From Phocoena phocoena (lineage: Eukaryota > Chordata > Mammalia > Artiodactyla > Phocoenidae), in the NCBI RefSeq assembly GCF_963924675.1, contig NC_089232.1:33554842-33618841 (forward strand): DNA of 64,000 bases, given 5' to 3'. Positions 49,000 through 61,149 of the stretch are shown in pieces; the first letter of the stretch is position 1; every line of letters starts with the position of its first letter. Position numbers and translations under genes: made by a program. The notes beneath the pieces were generated by a model. The model searched no databases. It had not been told where the DNA came from and was given only the letters and a program-made list of their open reading frames with translations.

Positions 49000-49049
<50 letters not shown>

Positions 49050-49507
49050 CCACATCATCTTTAACCATTCTTCTGTTGATGGACACTTGGGTTGCTTCCA
49101 TATCTTGGCTATTATAAATAGGGCTGCTATGAATATTGGAGTGCATGTATCTTTTCGAATTAGTGTTTTTGTTTTTTTCGGTTACATACCCAGGAGTGGA
49201 ATTGCTGGATCATATGGTAGTTCTATTTTTAGTTTTTTGAGCAACCTCCATATTGTTTTCCATAGTGACTGCACCAATTTACATTCCCACCAACAGTATA
49301 CAAGGGCACCCTTTTCTCCACATCTTTGCCAACGTTTGTTATTTGTGTTCTTTTTGATGAGAGCCATTCTGAATGGTGTGAGGTGACATCTCACTGTGGT
49401 TTTGATTTGCATTTACCTGATGGTTAGCAATGTTGAACATCTTTTCACGTGCTTGTTTGTCATCTGCATTTTTCCTTGGAAAAATGTCTATTCAGTTCTT
49501 CTGCCCA
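48901..49507 (-). mobile_element. Inverted 5' segment of twin-primed L1
   Basis: Minus-strand ORF2 C-terminal and 3'-proximal sequence: WHIYT...[15 protein letters not shown] is readable. It stands head to head with the forward segment at 49508. Its 3'-most L1 base (ending at 48901) and the first base of the forward segment are nearly adjacent in the L1 consensus, with only about 15 bases lost, as twin priming predicts. Confidence 0.85.
49002..49042 (+). repeat. (TG)n microsatellite, about 20 units, inside L1
   Basis: An uninterrupted tg run replaces the 'gtatatatg' found at the same place in the other L1 copies. On the minus strand it inserts repeated Thr-His into the [13 protein letters not shown] peptide. 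Confidence 0.95.
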
Positions 49508-49770
49508 TGGTATCACTTATATGTGGAATCTAAAATATACAACAGACTAGTGAATATAACACAAAAAGAAGCAGACTCACAGATATAGAGAACAAACTAG
49601 TGGTTACCAGTGGGGAGAGGGAAGGGGGGGAGGGGCAGTATGAAGGTGGGGGTAAAGAGGTACAAACTATTATGTATAAAATAATCTGCACGGATATATT
49701 GTACAACACAGGGAATATAGCCAATATTTTATAATACCTATAAATGAAGTATAACCTTTTAAAAAAAAAA
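49508..49770 (+). mobile_element. Forward 3' segment of twin-primed L1
   Basis: Starts ggtatcacttatatgtggaa, includes the G-rich 'tggggagagg...' tract (49612-49635, fits the G-quadruplex rule) and ends in a 10-A tail at 49761-49770. It is truncated before the usual final 'aactatacttcaatt'-type end. No convincing target-site duplication was found. Confidence 0.85.
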
Positions 49771-52019
49771 CAACTAAATTTTCACTTAGGAAATGATGTT
49801 AAATAATTAGAACAGATCCAGCCAGAAAGTAGTAACATTTTACCTTGTAGTTGTTGGCAAATGCCAACTTGCCCTCATTGTACTAAATAGGAGGGTATTC
49901 ATTTATTTTCATGAGCACTAATATTTTTCAGATGTTTGTTTTATTAGCCTACCTAGTTTTCTTCTTCCTGGTAGTGAAAACATCAGGTTCTGTTAATTTA
50001 AGAGCAAACAGAAATATATACTGGATTCTTCATAAATATGTTTCCTTGTTCTTAAATTTGCTCATTTTTATGAAACATTAAATTTGTTAGATAATGGGGA
50101 ATGGTTCTACTTTATATTTTGCCAAATCTTTCTTTCTAAACATTTTTTATCATTACATCAGAACTACTTACTCAGTATATATTTTTCACAAGATACCACC
50201 TTCCTTGTCCACAGACCCGTGTGGTTCAGGGCAGGCAACCTCACCTCTACTTCCAGAGAGTAGCGCTTTCCTAATCCCATCATGGTGGTCCCATTTCCCT
50301 TGCCAGTGACTGGTTTAGGAATCCACGTGAAGCTTATTTTTAGCTTTAGCGCTAAAGAAAAGTGCTGATTAGGATATAAAGAGCATTTAATTCACTCCTG
50401 AGAAAGAGACCTTTCATTTCATCACTGTGGAGTCTGGATATGACACCTGGAACTGTGCAGCTTTGTAAAGGCAAATCTGGTGAGGGATGGGAGGGTAGGA
50501 AGATGGGAAGACTCTGCATCCTCATCGGCAGTGATGAGCTACTGAACCAAGCAGCCCTATGGAATTGCCCTTGGACTTTCAGATATTGCAGACCCTTATG
50601 ACAGAGACTCTGTGTTACTTAAAGGCAAATACATTCTAATCAATTATCATATAGTCTGGAAGTTTTCTGCAAATATTTTTTTAATTCCATGACTTATTAT
50701 TAAAAAGCCAATTAAAAGAAGAAAAACAAACAAGCAAAAGGCCAATCATTCATCAAGCCAACCAGATGATATAGGCTTTTATATTTCATCTAAACAAACC
50801 ATAGAAATGAAGATTCCTTGAGTCATAGTTACAATCTCATTCATCTTCTGAGATATATAATAACATTTTAGAAAGACAAATTTGTGATAAAGAAGATAAA
50901 GGAATTCTGGCTAGAAAGTGGAAGTAATAGTATTTACTTCATAAAAGTGATAGGATTAAATGAGTTGCCATCCTTAAAGCTCATGAAGCAATGGTTGGCA
51001 GGTAGTGAATTTACATTGACTATTAACCACAGCAGTGATAATAGTAATAATTCCTTTTTATGGATTTTCTTGCCAAAAAAACTTACCATCTCAATTTTGA
51101 ATTGTTTTCATACTAAGTAATAGACTCTTTGAGAAGCAAATGAACACTACCAACAAATTAAACTTCACAAGAGTTTCAGGGGATAAATATTATAACTCTC
51201 AGTTTTTAGATGAAAAACTTGAATCATATTGATGGAACTTTCTATACATTACCTGCAAGTACATGCTTGGTCACCATACTCCTATCAATTCAAACATTTA
51301 AAAATTTTCGAAGGACAGCACGGTGTAGTGCAGCATTTATCACATAGTAGCTCATGCAACACTACTAGTTGGTGAGACCAGTCGAGTGGAGTTGCCACAG
51401 AATTTTCAAGAATTGAACTATAATAGAACAGGATGAATAAAATCAGAGTAAATTGCGTGTATAAAGGTAAATATTGTTTCATGAAGCTTTGCTTTAGTAA
51501 TGTATGTGTGTGTCGGGTTATATTACAAAATGTATCTCTCACTGAGTTTTGGTCATTGGTACAATGGAGAAACATAGGCAAGACAAGCTTGACTTCAGAT
51601 ACCTAACTCATTGGCTTGTTGTATGGAAAAGAGCATGGAACTATGCCTACGACATAATAGGCACTCAAAACAATGTCCCTTCTTTCCTGCCTCTGTCCAC
51701 AGGCTCCCTCCTCCCTTTCCCCAGTGGGCTTGAACTTAGGAAACTGACATGAGCAAACAAAAGTGTCTTCAGATGAACAGATATGACTGTTTTCTGTATT
51801 GTACATTTACCCAAGCTAGACACACTAGGAGCACATTGAGTGATCTGGGTCCTGAGGCAAGGAACATCAGTTTTATTTAAACTACCACAAATAGTGTCTC
51901 CTGTGTTCTTCACAGTTAAGAAATCACTCTGCTCTTATTCTTAAAATAACAGGTATTTGGTTAGAACTGTTTGACTGTTTCCAGTTTGGTTACCTCAGCA
52001 CAATGATGTGCCATCCATT
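49771..52019. other. Noncoding sequence, mostly unassigned
   Basis: 50205-50470 looks like an old interspersed element ('ctacttccagagagtagcgc', 'ttgccagtgactggtttagg', 'tgacacctggaactgtgcag') of uncertain type. No gene recognised elsewhere. Confidence 0.4.
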
Positions 52020-52115
52020 AGAAACGGGAGCGAGGACAGTGGGCCACCCTTGTGCGCTGAGCAGTCGGACTGACGCAGCGCTCAGATGCCACTGGGCCAC
52101 GTGCGCCAAGGCCAC
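52020..52115. promoter_or_regulatory. CpG-rich patch in AT-rich desert
   Basis: About nine CpGs within roughly 95 bases, including 'acgggagcgagg', 'cggactgacgcagcgc' and a cacgtg E-box followed by cgcc. It has no repeat identity that I can see. In a methylated genome this density is unusual outside promoters, enhancers and young repeats. A regulatory role is inference. Confidence 0.35.
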
Positions 52116-52685
52116 TCTTAGGTCCACAGTCCCCTCCCATCAGAGGGGAGTGAGAGGATCACGTATTATCACACAGTGACCATCCCTTGTTCCACAGAGA
52201 GCCCACATCACTGCAGGAAGACATCCTTTGTCTTCCCTCATGGTTTTGTTTGCTATTACTCACCTTAACTCCTTATTTGCTGTGTGGGGTGTTCCCGTGA
52301 ATCCCAGGGAGAAGGAAAAAAACACTATTATTTGGTTTCACTGACACAATATTGAGCAAAAACAGAGACTGATTCTCCTCCCTTCCCCTTCTTTTCTTTT
52401 TCTCTTCCTCCTACTTTTCTTTTCTTCTTCTTTAATAAAACATCAATTTTTGTGCCAGAACTTAGTGAAACTGCTGAGTTAGTCAAGTCAGTAAATCGAA
52501 CTGGTCCCTTTTACCTCTTGGAAATATGAAAGGATCCTTCTGCCTCTGAGCTGGCACCCATGGCGGGATCAAGTGCTACTGTTAACGGGAAGGCAGGAAA
52601 GTACATTATCACTTCAGGGCTGTCATTACCAGAGGGTTTCACTGTGAACTATAGCATTCAGGGAAAGCAGGCAGGAGGGAAAAGT

Positions 52686-52699
52686 GGGGGGGGGGGGGG
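52686..52699 (+). repeat. G14 homopolymer
   Basis: An uninterrupted run of 14 G, preceded by aaagt and followed by ctggg. It may form G-quadruplexes and is a likely place for sequencing length error. Confidence 0.95.
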
Positions 52700-54429
52700 C
52701 TGGGACAGATGGTGAAGGAGGGAGGGAAAAAAAGCAAGTTTTTTTTTTTAAGAGGCTGACAAGAATGGTGGTGATATTGGGTTGAAGAATTCATTTTGAA
52801 TGTAGAACCTAGTACTGCTTTCATTTAAAAGGTGATTAAGACAGCCACTTCCTTCCATTATCCTGTGGGTACATATTTGGCAAAGCACAGGCTCAGACAC
52901 ACCCTATGGCTTAAGTTAATCAATTCGTGTGCATCTTAAACTTGTCAAGACAAGATCTCCTATTTAGTTATAAACCTAAGGATGTATATTTTGTGCCAGT
53001 GAAATCCTAAAGAGATCAGTTCATTTTATTTTTTCTTGCTGCTTGTAGAAGAAACCCATTTTAAGACTTTTTTCCCCCTCTTTAGTATACATTTTTAAAT
53101 TTGTTTCAGTAAATAACATCTAATAACCTAAACTACAGCAACAAAATGGCTGAAGATATGAGTGTGCTTTAGACTTTTTAACTTAGTTCACAATACAGTT
53201 GTCAAGTGCTGGATCTAAGTAGTGCTATCAGCATCTTCTAAGGGGAGAATTTTGCTGCAGGCAAAGGAGAAAAGTTCAGTATCTTGGGGTTTGCATTCTT
53301 CACTTCTTTCTATCCAGGTTGCTTAGCACAGACACTGAGCTGTTAACTGAGAGGAGTTATAATCATTTTTATCTGTTTCTTTGAAGTCTGTTTTATGTCT
53401 GGATTCTGTTGGACAGCATATTGAATAAGCAGGTCCCTAATGAGCTCAAAGTCAGCTAGTTAGTTCCTGGATGTGTAGCAGGCCCTTGTTAATCTGGTTA
53501 TGTGTCACAGGTTACTCATTTTCCCTGTTCCTACCCTCCACCCTACCTACACTTAGGTTTCTAATTTTATCAGAAAGGCAGAACATTCCACCTTTTAGCA
53601 ACAGAGAAATCATTATTGTTATTTCTTAAAGCCAACAGTGGTAAGAGTAATTCTAAGTAAAGTATTATAGAAAAAGCAAACAGTATGGAATAGGTATTCT
53701 CCTGTTCCTTACAGGACCATCTGTTTTCCGAACAAAAAAAATCTAGTGTTTCTCTGAGTTATTTTTTAAAGGGCTTAAGCAATCATTCAGATAATCAGAC
53801 TCCATTGCTGTGAAATTTCATCAAAGTGTACTCAATCCTTGAACTCATATCTGGGCCCATTTTGCCAATCAGATAAAACTTCCTAGGCTTTTTCCTAGAG
53901 GCATGAGGGTTCACTTGATCTTATTGCATTGCAAGAGATTTTGTGCTACAAACCATTTTTCATAAATGCTATTTGTTGTGTTAGGAGAACTCCAGACAGG
54001 CTCCTTCTTAGAATAGGTTTGGGGAGGGGGGAAACGGCTTGCTCTGCTTTGTCACTTGGGATGAAATGAAAATTCTTAGAAATTTTTACAAGTCAGTTGT
54101 GGACCAAATGAAGAGGCAAAAAATGATACAGGGACAATTAGCGTTAGCATCTTAGTAAGTAAAAGTGTTATTTCTCATGAACAGACCAACAGTTGTTTAA
54201 AAAAAAAAAAGGAAAAAGAAAATAACCCCAAAGATATCCGTGATTTGGAAGCACTGAATTAATTTGTCTTAAGATTATTGCTTGCTTTTTTACTTTTCTC
54301 TTTTTCCTTTCTTTTACTTATTTGTTTTGGCCTAGAGGTTGACGCCAACCGACTCCTTTCTTTTGCATTTGTAAAGGTCAGCCACCCAACGCACACCACA
54401 CCAGCACAAACAGCCTTTGCATCAAAAAA

Positions 54430-54446
54430 GCACTAGGTGGTGCCCA
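54430..54446 (+). promoter_or_regulatory. CTCF-like motif
   Basis: gcactaggtggtgccca matches the core of the CTCF consensus (CCAcTAGgtGGCag type) except T for C after GGTGG. It lies in repeat-poor DNA. A single motif match is weak evidence for binding. Confidence 0.3.
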
Positions 54447-56784
54447 TTTTCTTTGCCGGTGAAAGTGCTGGATTTCCCCAAGGGAGTCACTCCAGGAAAG
54501 TTCATCAGCCCCCATCCCCATCTAGTGCCTTCCCCTCCTCTAACAGATGACCAGGAGCATGTTGTCACATTCTGTCATTTTCCTAAAGCATCCTGGGGCT
54601 TGCCTGTTTTACGACACAGCTTTGGTTTGGGGAGACAGTGTTTTTAAGTGTGAAGGTAGGAGTGGAGGGTTGGTGGTAGCAAAAAGCTTGGAATATTCCC
54701 TTGGAAAATGAAACATAAGAGGAATGAATAAAGGCGGTAACCCTGCCATCTGTGTCTCTAAGGAGTCATGGTATAATATCTTTGCCAAGGTTTCCCTCCC
54801 GCCAGATCACCCGGGCAATGCAGTCTATGTGTTAGTTTAATTTTTTTCCATTTTTTGACCCATAATCAAGCTATAAAAATAATAAAAGGAAACAAAGGTG
54901 AGTCTTAAATTTCAATTTGCATTCTCATGAAAATAATTCTTAGTCAAGTGAAGTCTGGCCGAACTGGAGATTTTGCATGCCCGTGTTCATCCCCGTATCT
55001 ACTGTTTGAAGAGGTAGCTTTAGACCCCTGGGTTTATTCCTTAAAAATAAAAATCTTATTAGGCACGCTTAACAGATTGTTGTTTAGTGTGCAAGAAAAG
55101 CAAATAACCGGCTAAGAAGATGTTTACTTCAGGATAATTTTATCCAGGCGATAGGGTCAGGAGATTTGTTTTAGAATTTAGAGGCATTTAGAAAGTTTTT
55201 GTTCTGCCAGCAGCCCTTGGGCATGATCATACTCTCGCCACAAAATGAAAAGAAGAAATCTACCGATTTTTTTCTGGCAGAAATAAGTAAAATTATTATC
55301 TATGACCAATTCTCTGAAATTTGGTCTAATGGGGTTTATTTATTCTTAAAGAAGGCAAGAAAATAGTTTTTGAATGTCAAAAAGGAGACTTGTAGGAAAA
55401 TCTGAATTCTGTGTCCCATTTGGTGAACCATACTCCAAAATAAAGGGAAAATAAAGACCGTTAGTAGTTTTAAAAAGTTAAACTGAGAGAAAAGCTTTAT
55501 ATTATGAAACTGCAAGAATGATTTCTGTGCTAGCTGCCCAGTCATATGTCATGACATGTGGCAGGTTGACTGCTCATTAATTCTATTTATATCAGTATGA
55601 TAATCCACCCCACTGAGTACACATGTGTTAAAATATTCATAAATTATGTTTATTGTGAACAAATATACATTAAGTGCCAAAAGAAGACCATTATTTAAAT
55701 ACAAAACTAGTCAACAAGCATAGCCTTTTTACTATCTATCCAGTACATTATGTTTCATCAAATTCACATTAATTGCCTCTCCTTCCAGTGTCTCATAGGG
55801 GATGTTTATCTTTTGTTTTAAAACCGTGCAAAAGAAATAGATTTCACTGAAAGGAACAGACTTGGAAAACAAAAGATGTTATGTTATCTCAGACCAATAA
55901 TAACATCGACTGGAAAAAAACATCTAAAGAGAAATGCACTTCTGGCCTCCAAAATTGTTAAAAACATGTCATTTGAACCCTAATACAGACTTGAACCGAA
56001 TTTGAGGGTGTTTCATGAAATCACAGACCAACATAAATAAATCAGATAATTTCTTGATAAAAGTTGCAAATAACAATTTTAAGATCATGCATATTTTGAC
56101 AATAAATGTATAAAGAATGGTTAAGAAAATCTAGAACTTTGGGAATTGAAACCAATAATTAAAATATACTGCAGCACACTGTGTTTTAGGACTTATTTCT
56201 TCCAAATGAAACAATCCTGAACCACTCTATTTTGAGTGATTTCAGGAAGTTGAAAAAGTTGAAGTGATTATTCTTTTTACAAGCTGCCTGTGCAGTTACA
56301 GACCACAGTTGAAAAGTTTGAATTCCTTGTCAAATCCAAAGTGGTTTTAGTTAAAATATATTGCCTAACTTACCCAATTCATCATATTCTGAATTAATGC
56401 CATGAAAACATCTGGTTTATTAATTATTAGGACCACACTTCAGGGATAACTAAAATCACGGTCACTTTAGAAAGTGAACTGTGTGTAATACTGTCTAGGA
56501 AACTGTTACACATTTTTGAAACTTTAATTATACTTAAAGGGACACCTTTTTTTTTCCTTTTCTGGAGAGAAATGACAAATGATGAGTAAAATGAAGTAGG
56601 AAATTCTGATTTTATTTCATTGTTGTGGTATGCTTCATTTAAAGAGAGCAGGGAAGGCCACAACAATGAAAACACAATACTTTTCTCATGTTGCCAGTAC
56701 TTTACTAGAAGAGTGAAGCCATCACCCTTGGCTTATATGTTAAGTAACATATAATTCAGGTAAGAATTTCATTTCTTTTTTTTT

Positions 56785-57195
56785 TAATTTCAGCTTTATT
56801 AAAGTATACTTGACAAATAAAATTGTAAGATATTTAAAGTGCACATCATGGAGATTTGATATATGTATATATGGTGAAAGGATTCCCCCATCCAGTTAAT
56901 TAACATGTCTATCACCTCACATATTTGTTTTTGTGTGTGTGTGTGTGTCTGTGTATGTCTGTGTGTAAGAACATTTAAGTTCTACTTGCTTAGCAAATTT
57001 GAGTTAAACGTGTAGTATTATCAACTATGGTCACCATGTTTTACATGAGACCCATGGACCGTATTCATCTTATAGCAGAAAGTTTGTAACCTTTTACCAA
57101 TCTCTCCCTATTTCCTCCATCTCCCCACTGCCCCCAGACCCTGGCAACCACTTTTCAACTCTCTGTTTCTGTGCGTTTGACTTTTTAAAATATTG
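56785..57195 (-). mobile_element. Old L1 3' end
   Basis: 'cagctttattaaagtatact' and 'ttgacaaataaaattgtaag', then 'catccagttaattaacatgt' and 'ccccagaccctggcaaccac', follow a minus-strand L1 tail. A (TG)n tract sits at 56933-56950. Confidence 0.65.
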
Positions 57196-57339
57196 CACGT
57201 AGAGGTCAGTTTTTCTATGTAGGGATACCTCACAGAATGTTGTACTTTCCACTGGCCCTTGGAAGAAAAATTTCTGTACTTGTACACCATTTAAGGTAAA
57301 GGAGTCTATCTTAAGGAAAAAATTCAAAATGTGGAAAAA

Positions 57340-57690
57340 GCTATATGCATAAAAGTTGTCTTTATGATGTTATTTATGATAACAAACATTGGAAGGTGTT
57401 TTAATATCTAACAATGGAAGTGTGGTTAGACAAATGATAACATTCATTTGATAAAATATTATGCAATCAATAAAAGTTTGGGGCATATAGTAGTACGGGA
57501 AAAGTGTAATAAAATATTAAGTGAAAAAAGTCAGGCTACGAGATTACGGTATAATACGATTATAATGATTTTCAGACGTGCAAATAATAAAACACTAAAA
57601 GAGGATGCACAGTAATGTTAATCATCGCGTTAAGGAACGAAACTGATTTTTCGCCCTCTTTTCAAAATTCTGCTATGCTCTCTTACTAAG
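57340..57690 (+). mobile_element. Old L1-like 3' fragment (weak)
   Basis: 'tgatgttatttatgataaca', 'cattggaaggtgttttaata', 'aaatattaagtgaaaaaagt' and 'gattacggtataatacgatt' resemble an old L1/HAL1 tail in forward orientation. Diverged. Confidence 0.45.
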
Positions 57691-59560
57691 GATAATTTAA
57701 AATGCATTTTAAAATTTCAAAGAAATTATTTTAAAGAAATCAGTAGTCAATTTACATTTTTTTTTTTTCTTGAGATGCCACAAATAATCACCACAGATTT
57801 TTGAGGAGAAAAAATTAGACAACTCCCACTTCCAAAAATGCAAACTTTGAAACTCGTATCCAGTGTGTGGTTTTTAGCAGTCAAACCTAATTTGCTTTTT
57901 ACTGAATCAGAGCGCACATATATTTTGGTAGATAAGAATTCCCTCTTTTATTATTTTTTTTTATATTTCCCTGCTCATTAAATTCAGCTCCAGACCACAG
58001 CATTTTCATCTATCAGTTCTCAAAAACCCTGAGCAGCCATTTCAGAAAAAAACAAAACAAAATAACACATATCCCAACACTACACAACTCTCTCATGAAG
58101 CTCTCTGCAGAGTTCAGGATGTACTTTCGTGTGAATCTTGGCCTTTGTACAGCACTGCTGCACAGTCATTTTCATCTGAGATTTGAACATATTGGAAGAA
58201 CTAGAGCCTTCCTTTCTTTTATCCTGTCATTTCCCCCCCTGGAAGTGACGGGCATATGGCAGGCACCCTCCCTGGATTCTCAAACAACAGGAGGGACCTG
58301 ATTTCAATTCCTACATCCTGTCATCAGTGACTCTCGGGATATTTTGTTCTTGCAAGGCTAAAGATGTGATTCGAATTTGCCATACGGATAGAGCTTAATG
58401 CGATGCCATTTTTACCACTGGAGCCCTCAATCAGTTAATTAAACATGATCTAAATCACCGCGTGTATTTGTAAAGTAAGATTAATATGGCAAAGTCAAAA
58501 TAAATGAGGAGTCCTCCCTGTCCTAGGAGTGTGAATCACCGATTCGAAGATTACACTTTTGGAAACTCGATACTTTGGAGCAGGCTTTGTTGGTTTAATC
58601 CCTCAGACTGCTTTGTGCAACTTGAAACCCAGAGCTGTCATCTTTAGCCAAAATTTCAGCCATAACTTCCTCAGCTTTCACCCCATTATTGAAATCAGCG
58701 TTCACAATACTTAACAAAGATCAAACCTTTCAGCGGACCACAGGGCAGCCTCTTACCACCTGGGACACCAGAAACATGTTTAATAAATATTTCATTTTGT
58801 TTGAACATGAAGGCTTTCCTCGGTTCCCCATTTTTTTCTTTCCTGGGGAGCTAAGGGCTACCCCCAAGCTGCACATTCCATCACTGTGGCCAGTTAGGTT
58901 TATAGCCTTAATAAAAGGATTTTCCCCTTTCACGTGCTAGGGAGCCTTGTTAAACCAGAGCAATTATAGAAACACAAGATAGGTGCTCTGCAAAGATCAA
59001 AGCTCACCTAAAGACAGCTCTGTAGGAATTTGGAGCTCTCTTTGAAAAGCGCTCAGTTTACAAAGTATAGAGGTATTAAACCCCAGGAATTAAAAAAAAA
59101 AAAAAAAAAGCCTAGTTTCAAATACTGTTAAAAGTCTGACAGTAGTTAATATGGGATCTCCTTCAACCAGTCCTTGTGTATTATTCCTAATATCTCTTCA
59201 CGGTGTATCTATAATAGCTCCAAAGGAACTGTTATGCTCAGAAGACATACGCATATGATGGATCCTTAATACCAAATATGTTACTAAACTCTGTAGGTAC
59301 ATTTTAATCTCAATATCCTAGCTCAGCGGGAAGGGTGAGAAAATGGCCTGTAAATTTCTTTAGGGGGAAAAAATGCAGTATGCCTGGCTTTTGCTCTTTG
59401 AGGCTCACTTTGTGGGATCCCTAGAAGCTGTACCAGGTGACAACAGCACCTGTGCTTTGAGGCAAGAGCACAACTCACCCAACTGCAAATGGGTGTTGAT
59501 GTATCCAGCCTTAGGCATTGTAATGTTTCCTCAACCTCTCTAGATTGTATCAGTCTCCCT
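57691..59560. other. Repeat-poor noncoding stretch, enhancer candidate
   Basis: No gene or repeat is recognised apart from an A tract at 59091-59109. A perfect TCF/LEF-type site (gatcaaagc) is at 58995-59003, and a related caaagatcaaac is near 58716. The frames at 58689-58940 on both strands show no domain. Confidence 0.4.
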
Positions 59561-59574
59561 GAAAAACACACACA

Positions 59575-59763
59575 CACACACACACACAACACACGCACAC
59601 ACACAACGCACACATCATGCTAGTAGATTCCATTTCAGATTAACATCGATAAACCCTGAGTGGTTGGGGGTTCACACACACACACAACACACGCACACAC
59701 ACAACGCACACATCATGCTAGTAGATTCCATTTCAGATTAACATCGATAAACCCTGAGTGGTT
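59575..59763 (+). repeat. 98-bp-period duplication with (CA)n edge
   Basis: 59575-59665 (91 bases) is repeated without any difference at 59673-59763, separated by gggggtt. The unit starts in a (CA)n tract and ends cctgagtggtt. Identity implies a very recent duplication or an assembly error. Confidence 0.95.
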
Positions 59764-59948
59764 TCAACTCTACTCTGTGGCTATGGGGGCTTTCAGGTGA
59801 CAGAGGGTTTGAGGATTCCCTTCTCCAGTCGGCTGTGTGTAAAGCCAAATGGCTTCTTTTGTGTGCAGAGACACACAAAACAGAGCCGCGTAAATGAGCT
59901 TAACCTGGGATTTTGAGTTCTGTGCTTCAGTTTCAGAAAGAGTTATTT

Positions 59949-60308
59949 AAAAGGCAGCAACTTGAGGACACGGGGGCGGGGGAGGGGTGGACCTGGGACG
60001 AAGTGAGAGTAGCATCGACATATATAGACTACCGAATGCAAAATAGCTAGTGGGAAGCAGCCGCATAGCACAGGGAGATCAGCTCGGTGCTTTGCGATGA
60101 CCTAGAGACGTGGGATAGGGAGGGTGGGAGGGAGGCTCAAGAGGGAGGAGATATGGGGATATATGTATACATATAGCTGACTCACTTTGTTGTACAACAG
60201 AAACTAAAAAGTATTGTGAAGCAATTATACTCCAATAAAGATCTAAAAAAAAAAAAAAGAAAAGCTAGTGAGTTGGGAATATTTGTTTTTTTTTTAAAAA
60301 AAGGCAGC
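59949..60308 (+). mobile_element. 5'-truncated L1 3' end, offset target-site duplication
   Basis: The L1 body at about 59959-60258 matches the last part of copy 1 ('aagcagccgcatagcacagg', 'gaagcaattatactccaata') and ends in an A14 tail (60245-60258). aaaaggcagc at 59949-59958 recurs at 60299-60308, about 40 bases beyond the tail. A G-quadruplex-type run of five G3 blocks is at 60112-60132. The 40 extra bases may be a small 3' transduction or a later insertion. Confidence 0.85.
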
Positions 60309-60465
60309 TTTTGCCAGGAACATTTTGTTATTGATTTAGAGGACACCATTTGGGGGGTTTGGTGTCCAGTAGTCTTAGCTTTGAAAAATGCATAGATCAA
60401 TACATATCCCTCGTTTTATATCAGCATTTCCATTTTGAAGAAAACATTTTAATGATAAAAATAAG
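60309..60465. other. Unassigned noncoding sequence
   Basis: Short AT-rich spacer with no recognised content. Confidence 0.4.
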
Positions 60466-60469
60466 ACTG

Positions 60470-60690
60470 CTTGTATGTGCTAGGCTCTAGGCTAGGCAGG
60501 TCACACTGAACATCTTATTTAGTCTTCATGACAACCCTATGAGGTGGGTTCTATTATATATTTATTTTATAGACGAGGAGACCAAGGCACAGAGCTGTTG
60601 TGTAATTTGCCAAAATCACACAGCTCGTAAGAGGCAAGGTTGTGATTCTGATCTGGGCTACATAACTCCAGAAGCCAAGCTTTTATAGCC
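60470..60690 (-). mobile_element. MIR SINE (reverse)
   Basis: 'catcttatttagtcttcatg', 'acaaccctatgaggtgggtt', 'agacgaggagaccaaggcac' and 'aaaatcacacagctcgtaag' are the reverse complement of the MIR core. Confidence 0.8.
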
Positions 60691-61149
60691 TCTGCCTATC
60701 TGATTTGAAGTGTATTGTGTGTTGCGACCTAAAGTTTCTATTTTATAGTTGCTTTTTATTTAGCAGTAACTTTTAGGATTTGAAATTAAAGTTAAAACAG
60801 AAGTTTCTTTTTATTTTTCCCCTGATTAACTTTCTGCTTTTAATTTTGGTGTTAAGTGAATAACGTAGCTTTAAGCTTTTTGTTTCTCATACTTTGTTTT
60901 CAGAAATGCCAAACACCAAAAATAAGTTGAGAGAGTTTCATGATAGTAAACAACTTTTTTTGCCTTGGAATCACCATTTCATAATTCATCCAAGAAAATG
61001 TCATTATTGAAAGCAAAAACATTCAATAATCTTGTTTGCCTTCCCTTTAAATACAGCTTTTCCTTAGACTAGAGCAAGATTCTGGTATTTTATCTAATGG
61101 TGAAGGAGATTGTTTCAGATTTGGAAGTATTCTGTTGCAGTGTTAGTCA
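60691..61149. other. Unassigned AT-rich sequence
   Basis: No gene or nameable repeat seen. Confidence 0.4.

Larger units (their letters stand above)
52116..56779. other. Repeat-poor noncoding stretch
   Basis: I find no coding exon and almost no recognisable transposon over 4.7 kb. It includes a G14 homopolymer at 52686-52699 and a CTCF-like site at 54430-54446. Low repeat density over kilobases is a common sign of conserved noncoding DNA, but this cannot be tested from one sequence. Confidence 0.45.

Noticed and set aside
48865..49785. attttcac on both sides of the twin-primed L1 as a target-site duplication
   Set aside because: It is only 8 AT-rich bases and does not abut the element ends.
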